From: Candidatus Sumerlaeota bacterium
GTDB taxonomy: Bacteria; Sumerlaeota; Sumerlaeia; JAFGJS01
DNA: 64,000 bases
Direction: 5' to 3'
NCBI GenBank assembly: GCA_016928995.1
Contig: JAFGJS010000037.1
Span: 7,030 to 71,029 of the forward strand
Shown here: in pieces, positions 56,030 to 64,000 of the stretch
How the letters are laid out: each line of letters starts with the position of its first letter
Numbering within the stretch: the first letter of the stretch is position 1
Notes under the pieces: generated by a model
What the model saw: the letters and a program-made list of their open reading frames with translations, nothing else
What the model was told of the DNA's origin: nothing
Databases searched by the model: none
Translations under genes and position numbers: made by a program

Positions 56030-58000
56030 TTACCGTATCAATTGACTCCCTGAAAATCCATAGACGTTGTAGAAATAATAAGTGTCGCCGAATTTATCCG
56101 CCAATTCGGTCAAGGCCGCCTGTTTATCGTTATGCTTATTCAATATATTGATGAGCTCCTGAAGCCGTGTGATCGATTCCGGACTGATTTCATAGCCATA
56201 TAAATCCGGTCTTTGACCCGTGGTCTGCATATAGATGACCAATGCTTCCTCAAACGCTCGCGGGAGCGTGGCATACTGAAAATCGCGCAGACGTTCGATA
56301 TTATTAACAATCTCCAACACCTCTCTGCGCTGAAAATAACTGGCCATTAAGTATTCAAAGGCCATTCGGTTATGCTTGTTTTGGGCGAGCAACTCGGTCA
56401 GCGAGCCTTCGTTGATACTGTCATCATCCGGTATCAGGGAACGAATCCGTTGGATTTCCTCGTCCGAGGAAAAATCAGGATCCTCTTCGAGCCGGTCCAA
56501 CAGCTCCTGCGCCTGGTCCCTGTAGAGGAAATCCTCGCGCAGGATGCGCAACAACGCGCGGGCGGTCTCTGGTTGCCGCTTGACGATGTTGATCAGGGCC
56601 AGCCGCTTCAATGCCTGCGGATGGTATTTCAATCCCGCCAAAGCGTCCCAGGCGAAGTTCTCGGCTTCATTGACGCGGCCCAGCTCATAATAAGTCTCGC
56701 TGAGATCTAAAAATCGGGCCCTTCTTTCCATGGCGCTTAACGATCTTGATGCCGCTTCGACGTGATAAAGACACCAGTCGATTGGCTGGGGATAGGCGAA
56801 CATCTCATCAAGCAACCGGCCGCTATGGTAGAGCGCTCGATTGACATCATGGCAATAACAGACGTTGAAGTATTTCGTGCCAAGGTTGCGGGCTTCGTAC
56901 AGAACTTCATTCCACATCCGCTGCTGGGAGTAAAAGCGGATGCGAAGATAATGTCTTTCTTGATGATTCGTTGATAGCAGGACGACGCAGATTAGGATAA
57001 TCAGCAGAATTATCGCGGATAACATACCATGCGATGGGTTTGCATTCTGGCTCGTATCGGCTTTGCTTTGCTGAATCTTATCGTCTTTGCTTTTCCGGCT
57101 TTTCTTTTTTCGGGCTTTGCCCTTATCGGCATCGACGCGCCTGAATCGGTTCTGGAGCTTGTCGCTGTTGTAGCGCCAATACACACTGGCCAATCCGGCG
57201 ATCGGAAAAAAAACATAGAGAAAATAATAGAGCACGGGTCCATTAAAATAAACGGATAATGGGTCGTAGGGCAGGACTGCCGGATCATTGGGCAGGATGC
57301 AGAGATATACTTCGGCGGCGCTGATGTCGAACAGCAGCGCGCTGACTACGATGGGGATCAGCGCCGCTGAGATCAACGCCCCAAGATCCACAAGCCAAGC
57401 GCGTTTAACGAGCAATTCGTACAGCGCGCAGAGCATCACGAAAGGCAGATATGCGAAAACCGCCGCGTAGTAAATCACAGCGGAAAAAAACAAAAACAAG
57501 ATGAAGCGAAGCGCGCCGCGCCGTATGCATGCGCGAGTATAAAGATAGAACAGCAGCAGACCAAGCGCGATGGATAAGTTCTCCATCATGAAGTGATAGT
57601 AGCGGCTGTATTGCAGCAGAACCACAATCGCCGGAATGAAGCGGAGCGCCCGCAGCCGTCCGTCGCTCATCACGTCCAGGCATTGGCCGGTTCCCCAGCT
57701 CAGCAACCAGGCGACAGCGGTGATGATCAGCGCTCCCGCCCATGAATAGTGGAAACAATAGAGCAGCACGCCCGCCGCGCACATCGCCGTCTTGCCGGGA
57801 AAACCTGGTATCTGCTCAAATCCCCCCGAACCCGGAACGTAAGGCGGCAGGCGCCAATAGCTCATAATGCTGCAGTGAAGCAGCCTCGGATCGAGATAGA
57901 GGAAGATATAAAGAAAAAACAAGAGATAAAAAAACAGGTGAAAAAAAAACGTCGCGCGCCATCCGTCCCTCGCCGCATCTGTATTTGGCGCGTCAACCAT
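56030..58000 (-). CDS. Polytopic membrane protein with TPR-like tail, copy 1
   Basis: 656 residues. About ten hydrophobic helices in residues 20-310, a Lys-rich cytoplasmic loop (KARKKKSRKSK) and a further helix (~350). A long helical TPR-like C-terminal part (~370-656) includes LDLSETYYELGRVNEAEN, LKRLALINIVKRQPETAR and ELLAQNKHNRMAFEYLMAS. I place the start at Met 58000: AGGAG is 9 bases upstream and the same start gives 656 residues in copy 2, where upstream homology continues in another frame. Possibly DUF6057-like; function unknown. Confidence 0.8.
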   Translation of the reverse strand: MVDAPNTDAARDGWRATFFFHLFFYLLFFLYIFLYLDPRLLHCSIMSYWRLPPYVPGSGGFEQIPGFPGKTAMCAAGVLLYCFHYSWAGALIITAVAWLLSWGTGQCLDVMSDGRLRALRFIPAIVVLLQYSRYYHFMMENLSIALGLLLFYLYTRACIRRGALRFILFLFFSAVIYYAAVFAYLPFVMLCALYELLVKRAWLVDLGALISAALIPIVVSALLFDISAAEVYLCILPNDPAVLPYDPLSVYFNGPVLYYFLYVFFPIAGLASVYWRYNSDKLQNRFRRVDADKGKARKKKSRKSKDDKIQQSKADTSQNANPSHGMLSAIILLIILICVVLLSTNHQERHYLRIRFYSQQRMWNEVLYEARNLGTKYFNVCYCHDVNRALYHSGRLLDEMFAYPQPIDWCLYHVEAASRSLSAMERRARFLDLSETYYELGRVNEAENFAWDALAGLKYHPQALKRLALINIVKRQPETARALLRILREDFLYRDQAQELLDRLEEDPDFSSDEEIQRIRSLIPDDDSINEGSLTELLAQNKHNRMAFEYLMASYFQRREVLEIVNNIERLRDFQYATLPRAFEEALVIYMQTTGQRPDLYGYEISPESITRLQELINILNKHNDKQAALTELADKFGDTYYFYNVYGFSGSQLIR

Positions 58001-58100
58001 CGTTTGCTGCTCCTGCAGAATTGAAGATTCAGTAGCATCAAGCCATGCCTGCAAACCATGCGAAAGTCAAGCGCAATGCCGGAGCGGTCAATTAAGGGGG

Positions 58101-58130
58101 TTCTTAAGGATTAAGTTTCGAGCTTAAGAA
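58101..58130. other. Small inverted repeat between module copies
   Basis: TTCTTAAG (58101-58108) and CTTAAGAA (58123-58130) are perfect 8-bp inverted repeats with a 14-base spacer in the 260-base gap between copy 2 A and copy 1 B. Confidence 0.35.
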
Positions 58131-58260
58131 ATGTAATCATTTGGATGCAAAGATATAAGGGAAATCGCTATCAATTTAATTCCGGTGGACTGCCGGCGAT
58201 GAGCACGGGCAGCCGTTGTTGTCGCTTCGAAAGGAAGGATCGGCTTGGTGTTTTCCAGAT

Positions 58261-59805
58261 TTATTGTTCGTATTGGGATCCGGCATTGGCATTTGTATTC
58301 GCCGTGCCCGGCTCCCATGAGGAAGCTTGACCTGGGATGAGTTTTTTATATGAAACGATGGCTTCGCTCAACTGACTTCCCTTCACCTGGATTGGCGACT
58401 TGATCAGTTCGGGAACCTGCAGCACCCAGACTAACTTGTCATAGTATGCCGGATCCTTTTGAGGCAGCACAAAGGGTTTGTGCGCCTCGCCGGTCTCGTC
58501 TACATAACTGATAAAGGGCCGGGAAAAACGGCCATCGATGCGACGGCTGCTGAACACGATCCAGCGGCTGTTGCTGCTCCAGCTGTGCCATGATTCGTTT
58601 TGTTCGCTGCTGATGGACAGCCTGCGATGCTCGCCGTTGGACAAATCCAGCATATGCAAATCGGATTTGAGCTTATCCACGGGAAAATCGCTATGATCCG
58701 CAACGTTGAATAAAAGAAACCGGCCGTCGGGCGAGAAGCGCGGCTGGTTGATGCTGCCGTTCACTTCCTTTGCGGTCAGGACGGTCTCCAGTTCACCCCA
58801 CTCTCCGCTTTCCATGTCGTAGCGGATTCGCATCAAATCGCATCGCACCTGGTGATAGAGTTCCTCAGGCAGTTGCGGCGCGCTGCAGAAATACAGGTAT
58901 CGCCCATCGCGGGACCACTCTGGAAAAGTCTCCATGCGTTTCGGATTGCTGATCTTGCTATTGCTGATAACCTCTCCGGTTTCCACGCGATACAGATCCA
59001 GATCGCTGGCGTGGTCGAACACGTCGCGCACTTCCTCGGCGTTCGTATGGATCAGCATTTGGAATTTATTGTCGCTGATGGCAAGCAGCTTGCCGCTGGG
59101 ATGCCAAGCGACGAAGTTGACTTTGCCGGACGTCTGATCGGACTTCACACGTTTGGGCATGACTTCATCATTTTCGACCAGCAGCATCGGCGTGCCATAT
59201 GCGCCGGATCTTGTCTGCAGCACCATATGATTCGGATCGTTGTTGAGGAAAGTATGACAATTCACGCATCCGTAGCCGAACGACCGGTTGTGCAACACCA
59301 CCGATTCATCGTAGTTTTCCAGATTCCGTTGATAAATGCCCAGATTTCTCCAGATGAGGCAAAGTTGGATTCGCCGGTACGCCAGGTAAGGATCAATCTC
59401 CTCCTGCGTGATGGAATTCTCGATCGGCTCGAACCGGCTCCAGTTGTTTTCGCGGTCTTTCACAGATACTTCAAAATAAAGTTTCCGCCCGCGGTTGGAG
59501 TCCAGCAGTTTTTTCCAACGATCCACCGGGATTTCAATATCTGGCTTTCGACTGTGAATCTCGATAGGATCGCCGTCTTTGGAGTAAATTTTCACATAAT
59601 GACCGGCGCCGTTCTCTTCGATGAGAAAATTCAAGGGGGCGATATTCGGAGGGATGACGACGCCGCAATAGTCCGGACGGATTTTCGCGGGACGGTCGAC
59701 AGAGCGGGATGCACCGACGGCGGCCTGCTTGCCGCACTGGACAAAAACCAACGCGCAAACTGACAATGCCGCAAACGTCAATGTCAATGATATCCTCGTT
59801 TTCAT
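58261..59805 (-). CDS. C-haem (CxxCH) TolB-like propeller lipoprotein, copy 2
   Basis: 514 residues, aligned to copy 1 along its whole length. Lipoprotein signal ending at C24 (VFVQC), haem motif C180-VN-CH184, then the same propeller repeats (FVAWHPSGKLLAISD, FPEWSRDGRYLYFCS). The segment from RPAKIRPDY through RWKKLLD (about 65 residues) is identical in both copies, and its DNA is roughly 95% identical with mostly silent changes. It follows its membrane partner by 73 bases. Confidence 0.82.
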   Translation of the reverse strand: MKTRISLTLTFAALSVCALVFVQCGKQAAVGASRSVDRPAKIRPDYCGVVIPPNIAPLNFLIEENGAGHYVKIYSKDGDPIEIHSRKPDIEIPVDRWKKLLDSNRGRKLYFEVSVKDRENNWSRFEPIENSITQEEIDPYLAYRRIQLCLIWRNLGIYQRNLENYDESVVLHNRSFGYGCVNCHTFLNNDPNHMVLQTRSGAYGTPMLLVENDEVMPKRVKSDQTSGKVNFVAWHPSGKLLAISDNKFQMLIHTNAEEVRDVFDHASDLDLYRVETGEVISNSKISNPKRMETFPEWSRDGRYLYFCSAPQLPEELYHQVRCDLMRIRYDMESGEWGELETVLTAKEVNGSINQPRFSPDGRFLLFNVADHSDFPVDKLKSDLHMLDLSNGEHRRLSISSEQNESWHSWSSNSRWIVFSSRRIDGRFSRPFISYVDETGEAHKPFVLPQKDPAYYDKLVWVLQVPELIKSPIQVKGSQLSEAIVSYKKLIPGQASSWEPGTANTNANAGSQYEQ

Positions 59806-59878
59806 GGCCTTTCCCGTTGTAAATCCCTTGAGAAATTTCTAACCAGCCTGATCGGCGGCCCCGCGCCGTATTTTCAAA

Positions 59879-61849
59879 TCACCGTATCAACTGACATCCT
59901 GCAAAGCCATAGATGTTATAGAAATAATATGTGCCGCCGAATTGATCCGCCAATTCGTTCAAAGCCGCCTGTTGATCGCCATACTTACTCGATGCGCTGA
60001 GGAAAGTTTGGAATCGCTTGAGCGATTCCGGGCTGATTTCATAACCATGTAAATCCGGTTTTTCACCCGTGGTCTGAGTATAGATGAGCAATGCTTCCTC
60101 AAGCGCTCGCGGGATTGCGGAATAATGAAATTCACTCAGACGTTCGATGTTTTGAACGATCTCCGGAACCTTTCCGCGCTGAAGATAATCGACCATTAAG
60201 TATTCAAACGCCATCCGGTTATGCTTGTTTTTGGCGAGCAACTCTTCGAGAGAACACCCATAGATGCTGTCGTTGTCCGGCGTCAGGGAACGGACTTGTT
60301 GAATTTCCTCGTCCGCAGAAAAATCAGGATCTGCCTCGAGCCGGTCCAACAGTTTCTGCGCCTGGTCCCTGTAAAAAAAATCCTCACGCAAGGTGAGCAG
60401 GAACGTGCGCGCGGTATCCGGCCGGCGCTTGACGATATTGATCAAGGCCAGCCGCTTCAAGCCCATTGGATGGTATTGCAGCCCCGTCAAGGCGTCCAAG
60501 GCGTAGTGTTCGGCGCCATTGACGCGCCCCAGTTCATAAAAAGTCTCGCTGAGATCCAAAAATCGAGCCCTTTTTTCCATCGCAGATAATGATCTTGATG
60601 CAGCTTCCACATTATAAAGGCACCAGCCGGTTGGTTGGGGATAGGCGAACATGTCATCAAGCAGCCGGCCGCTATGATAGAGCGCTCGATTGACATCATG
60701 GCAATAGCAGACGTTGAAGCGTTCCGCCTCGAGTTTGCGGCCTTCGCGCAGAACATCGTCCCACATCCGCTGCTGAGAATAATAGCGAATGCGAAGATAG
60801 TGTCGTTCTTGATGATTCGTTGAAAACAGGACGGCGCTGAAAATGACAATCAGCAGGATCGCCGCAGATAACATGCCCTGCGATTGGCTTGCAATCTGGC
60901 TTGTATCGGCTTTGCTTTGCTCAATCTTGCCTTTTTTGTTTTTCCGCTCTTTCTTTTTTTGGGCTTTGCCCTTATTGGCCTTGAAACGTCTGAATCGATC
61001 CTGGAGCTTGTCGCCGTTATAGCGCCAATACACGCAAGCCAATCCAGCGATCGGAAAAAAAACATAGAGAAAATAATAGAGCACGGGTCCATGAAAATAA
61101 ACGGTTAATGGATCGTACGGCACGATTGCCGGATCATTGGGCAGGATGCAAAGATATGCTTCGGCGGCATTGATGTCGAACAGCAGCGCGCTAATCGCGA
61201 GGGGGATCAGCGCCGCTGAGGCCAGCGTCCCAAGACCAACAAGCCAAGCTCGTTTGATCAGCGATTCATACAGCGCGCAAAGCATCACGAACGGCAGATA
61301 TGCGAATACCGCCGCGTAGTAGATCGCGACGGAAAAAATTAAAAACAGAACGAAGCGAAGCGTGCCACGCCGCATGCATGCGCGAGTATAAAGGTAAAAC
61401 AGCAGCAGACCAAGCGCGAGCGATATATTCTCCATCAGGTAGTGATGGTAGCGGCTGTATTGCAGCAGGACCACAATCGCCGGAATGAAGCGAAACGCCC
61501 GCAGCCGACCGCCGCTTATCGCATCCAGGCATTGGCCGGTTCCCCAACTCAGCAGTCCGGCGGCGGCGGTGATGATCAGCGCTCCCGCCCATGAATAGTG
61601 GAAACAATAGAGCAGCACACCCGCTGCACACACTGCGGTTTTGCCGGGAAAATCCGGCATTTCCACAAATCCTCCCGAGCCCGGAACGTAAGGCGGCAGA
61701 CGCCAAAAGCTAGGAAGACTGAAGTGAATCAGCCTTGGATCGAGATAGAGGAAGATATAAAGAAAAAACAGGAGATAAAAAAACAGGCTAAAAAAAAACG
61801 CCTCGCGCCTCCCGCCGTTCGCTGCATCTGAATGCGGCGCGTCAACCAT
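59879..61849 (-). CDS. Polytopic membrane protein with TPR-like tail, copy 2
   Basis: 656 residues, the same as copy 1, with the same helix pattern: FFYLLFFLYIFLYLDPRL at the start, WRLPPYVPGSGG, a Lys-rich loop KAQKKKERKNK and TPR-like repeats. GGGAG lies 9 bases before Met 61849; the frame opens at 61930, but upstream homology to copy 1 is in another frame, so translation begins here. A minus-strand TACAAT (plus 61964-61969) could be part of the module promoter. First gene of the B2-A2-B1-A1 series. Confidence 0.8.
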   Translation of the reverse strand: MVDAPHSDAANGGRREAFFFSLFFYLLFFLYIFLYLDPRLIHFSLPSFWRLPPYVPGSGGFVEMPDFPGKTAVCAAGVLLYCFHYSWAGALIITAAAGLLSWGTGQCLDAISGGRLRAFRFIPAIVVLLQYSRYHHYLMENISLALGLLLFYLYTRACMRRGTLRFVLFLIFSVAIYYAAVFAYLPFVMLCALYESLIKRAWLVGLGTLASAALIPLAISALLFDINAAEAYLCILPNDPAIVPYDPLTVYFHGPVLYYFLYVFFPIAGLACVYWRYNGDKLQDRFRRFKANKGKAQKKKERKNKKGKIEQSKADTSQIASQSQGMLSAAILLIVIFSAVLFSTNHQERHYLRIRYYSQQRMWDDVLREGRKLEAERFNVCYCHDVNRALYHSGRLLDDMFAYPQPTGWCLYNVEAASRSLSAMEKRARFLDLSETFYELGRVNGAEHYALDALTGLQYHPMGLKRLALINIVKRRPDTARTFLLTLREDFFYRDQAQKLLDRLEADPDFSADEEIQQVRSLTPDNDSIYGCSLEELLAKNKHNRMAFEYLMVDYLQRGKVPEIVQNIERLSEFHYSAIPRALEEALLIYTQTTGEKPDLHGYEISPESLKRFQTFLSASSKYGDQQAALNELADQFGGTYYFYNIYGFAGCQLIR

Positions 61850-62074
61850 CGTCCGCTGCTCCCGCGGTGTTTTTGCAGAATTGAAAATCCAATAGCAACA
61901 AGCCATGCCTGCAATCCGCGCGAAAGTCAAGCGCTATGCCGGGAACGGCCGGTTAACCGTTACATTGTATACAGGATCGCGCTTGATCTGCAATCAGTTG
62001 ACGACGCGGCATCAGATCCAGATCTGCCTTGTGGCGAATCCGAGTTGCGTTTTGCGCGGCGACTTTCTTCACGC

Positions 62075-63823
62075 TCATTCAAGCCGTTTCCGGTAATACT
62101 CCTGAACGATAAAGAAGGCCTGCTTGCGTTCGCCGCGCTCGGAGACGAGGCCCTTGCGATTCCAGCCGTCCTGGATGCCGGGCAACATGCGCAGCGGCGT
62201 GCGGAAGTCGACCAGAACCCAGGGCGCACAGCCGCGGAAATTGGCGATCCGCTCCAGCATGGGAAACGACTCACGATAGACCCACGCCTGGAACTCCTCC
62301 GTCCAACGCGTCTCTTTGTCCCCGTGAAAACCAAACAGCGCGCCGGCGCCAAACTCGCTGATGATCAGCGGCTTGTCGAAGCGCACTTCGTAATCGCTGG
62401 TCTTGCATGCATCGGGCAGGCCGTCGTACCAGCCGATATATTGATTGAGCGCAATCACATCCAGCTGCTCTCCGAGAGCGTCGCTGATGACCTTCTTGCC
62501 TGTGCCTTCGATCTTGTCCGGTTGCAGCGCCGCGCTGACCAGCCGCGTGTCATCGAGGCTCCGCACATGATCGGCCATCGCCTTCAGGAATTTATTGCGC
62601 GGCTCCGTCCTTCCCGTTTCGTTGCAGATCGACCAGATGATCACGGCGGCGCGGTTGCGGTCGCGGTTGATCATCTCGCCCATCTGGCGTTTGGCGTTTT
62701 CCAGGACTTGGTCGTCGCCCCAATGGATGCCCCAGTAAAGCGGCAATTCCCCCCACAACAGGATTCCCCACTCATCGGCGAGCCGGATGATGTTTTCATT
62801 ATGCGGATAGTGCGCCAGCCGGACGAAGTTGCAATTCAATTCCTTGGCGTAACCCAGAAATCGCTTGGCGTCTTCAACGGACCATGCGCGCCCGCCGCGA
62901 ACAGCGTTCTCCTCGTGATAGCAGACGCCGCGCAGGAACATCGGTTTCCCGTTCAGCAGTAGCTCCATCCCGCGCGTTTCCAGCGTGCGGAAACCTATCT
63001 TATCGCTCACGCTCGATTCACCGGCGCGAATCGTCACGTCGTAGAGTTTTGGATTGTCCGGGCTCCAGCGCTGAAGGCCGGGCAGATCCAATTCAATCCG
63101 CGCCTTGCCTGTGTCATCCACTGTGAAAGACTCCTTGAGACCCAGTTCGGGGAGCTCCACTTCAACCGATTCGGGAAGTTTTTCGCCGTCCAGTTCAACC
63201 CAGCCCGATGCATGATTCGCGGAGCCTTTCGCCAGCTGAAAATGGAAATTACGGATGAAGGTGGAATCAAGTGCGACCAGGCGAACGTCGCGGGTAATGC
63301 CGCCGTAGTTCCACCAATCGGTGACATTCGACGGGATGGCGTCGCCGCGGCGACGGTTGTCGACGGCGACGATCAGCGAGTTCTCGCCATCGCGGAGCTT
63401 GCCCGTGATCTCCAGATTGAAGGGCGTAAAGCCCCCCTCGTGCTCGCCCAGTTTTTCGTTATTGAAATAGACCTCCGCCTTGTAGTTGATCGCGTCGAAA
63501 TAAAGGAACAGGCGTTGTTCTCGCATCTCCTCCGGAATTTCGAAGAGGCGCCGGTGCCAGATGCGGCCTTCATAATAAAACAGCTTATCGTCCTGTGAAT
63601 TCCAGTCGCCGGGAACCCAGAGCGTGGGAGAGGCGTCAAAGCTGTATTCCAACCGGTCGGATTTGCTCTTCGGCTTGGCGTCTTTCCAGACCGGCATGAA
63701 GCCGAACGCTCCGGTTTCATATCCGTCGATAATATACTTCCATTTTCCATTCAGCGAGAGTTGCGCTCTCGATCCGATTGCTCCGATTAATTTCGCGGCA
63801 TGGGTCTGTTCGGCGGGATTCAT
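62075..63823 (-). CDS. uidA: Beta-glucuronidase-type glycoside hydrolase (GH2)
   Basis: 582 residues. Jelly-roll domain (~20-185), immunoglobulin-like domain (~186-285) and TIM barrel. Acid/base E402 (IWSICNET), nucleophile E490 (IISEFGAG) and the N555-R-K557 motif, which in beta-glucuronidases reads the uronate carboxylate, are all visible. No signal peptide, so cytoplasmic; it would release glucuronic acid from imported glycans or conjugates. AAGGA lies 7 bases before the start. It precedes the duplicated module on the same strand with a 225-base gap. The last 177 bases of the window hold nothing I can support. Confidence 0.9.
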   Translation of the reverse strand: MNPAEQTHAAKLIGAIGSRAQLSLNGKWKYIIDGYETGAFGFMPVWKDAKPKSKSDRLEYSFDASPTLWVPGDWNSQDDKLFYYEGRIWHRRLFEIPEEMREQRLFLYFDAINYKAEVYFNNEKLGEHEGGFTPFNLEITGKLRDGENSLIVAVDNRRRGDAIPSNVTDWWNYGGITRDVRLVALDSTFIRNFHFQLAKGSANHASGWVELDGEKLPESVEVELPELGLKESFTVDDTGKARIELDLPGLQRWSPDNPKLYDVTIRAGESSVSDKIGFRTLETRGMELLLNGKPMFLRGVCYHEENAVRGGRAWSVEDAKRFLGYAKELNCNFVRLAHYPHNENIIRLADEWGILLWGELPLYWGIHWGDDQVLENAKRQMGEMINRDRNRAAVIIWSICNETGRTEPRNKFLKAMADHVRSLDDTRLVSAALQPDKIEGTGKKVISDALGEQLDVIALNQYIGWYDGLPDACKTSDYEVRFDKPLIISEFGAGALFGFHGDKETRWTEEFQAWVYRESFPMLERIANFRGCAPWVLVDFRTPLRMLPGIQDGWNRKGLVSERGERKQAFFIVQEYYRKRLE

Positions 63824-64000
63824 GCTTCATTCCTTCCAATATTAATGAGTGGTTTTTGGAGTTTCTTTAATCCAGGACTGACCGTCAAGGATGGATCGGA
63901 GATTTATGATGATACGGGCGCATCTTGACGGAGCTCCCAAAGTTATGCGAAAGTACATCTGGAGACGAGAAATGACTCCCATTCCTTTTCAAGCGAGGCC

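Noticed and set aside
56030-61930. Frameshift or truncation in one module copy
   Set aside because: The longer upstream frames differ between copies, but the conserved ribosome site and equal 656-residue length show that both genes are intact.

Overview
The window looks like chromosome of a Gram-negative, fairly GC-rich bacterium. Evidence for a two-membrane cell: YidC with a large periplasmic domain, a periplasmic HtrA protease, a SurA/PpiD-type isomerase, lipoproteins, a WaaF-like glycosyltransferase and a Wzt-like exporter ATPase. Isoprenoids are made by the MEP route (Dxr). The CdsA signature variant, dockerin-like tail, ORF6N gene, TTG/GTG starts and palindromes built from hexanucleotide repeats suggest the PVC superphylum (Lentisphaerota/Kiritimatiellota-like) or a nearby candidate phylum. 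This is inference; no rRNA gene is present to settle it.

Layout. 1-2567: end of a sensor kinase, a response regulator with a possible HEPN-type output domain, and an ORF6N gene. 2690-5540: ECF sigma factor with zinc-finger anti-sigma, a polyprenyl-phosphate sugar-phosphate transferase and a small Cys-rich protein. 5704-8978 (minus): rpsL-rpsG-fusA with a clear promoter. 9395-15857 (plus): prs, a Na+/Ca2+ exchanger, htpX, dprA and a PpiD-like chaperone. 15950-22006 (minus): rpsB-tsf-pyrH-frr-uppS-cdsA-dxr. 22401-27915 (plus): a dockerin-tailed secreted protein, superoxide dismutase, rodA, an unusual lipoprotein and a family 9 glycosyltransferase. 27902-29823 (minus): a small secreted protein and HtrA. 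30192-37047 (plus): a large DUF2339-type membrane protein, a secreted protein, an O-methyltransferase, a repeat-rich gap and a protein with a J-like C-terminus. 37060-40101 (minus): MATE exporter and a GT2-methyltransferase fusion. 40518-45867 (plus): PP2C phosphatase, then rpmH-rnpA-yidD-yidC-khpB. 45976-53969: trmB, a Wzt-like ATPase, a glycosyltransferase pair, a SPOUT methyltransferase, avtA and an NtrC-type regulator. 54101: tRNA-Gly. 54363-63823 (minus): a tandemly duplicated two-gene module preceded by a beta-glucuronidase gene.

The most interesting part is 54363-61849. A lipoprotein with a c-type haem motif (CxxCH) ahead of a TolB-like propeller is paired with a polytopic membrane protein carrying a TPR-like tail, and the pair occurs twice in tandem. 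Both membrane proteins are 656 residues from the same conserved start. I do not know the function. The second theme is a set of mobile-looking palindromes made of degenerate hexamer repeats. One single-arm relative lies in frame inside the DUF2339-type gene.
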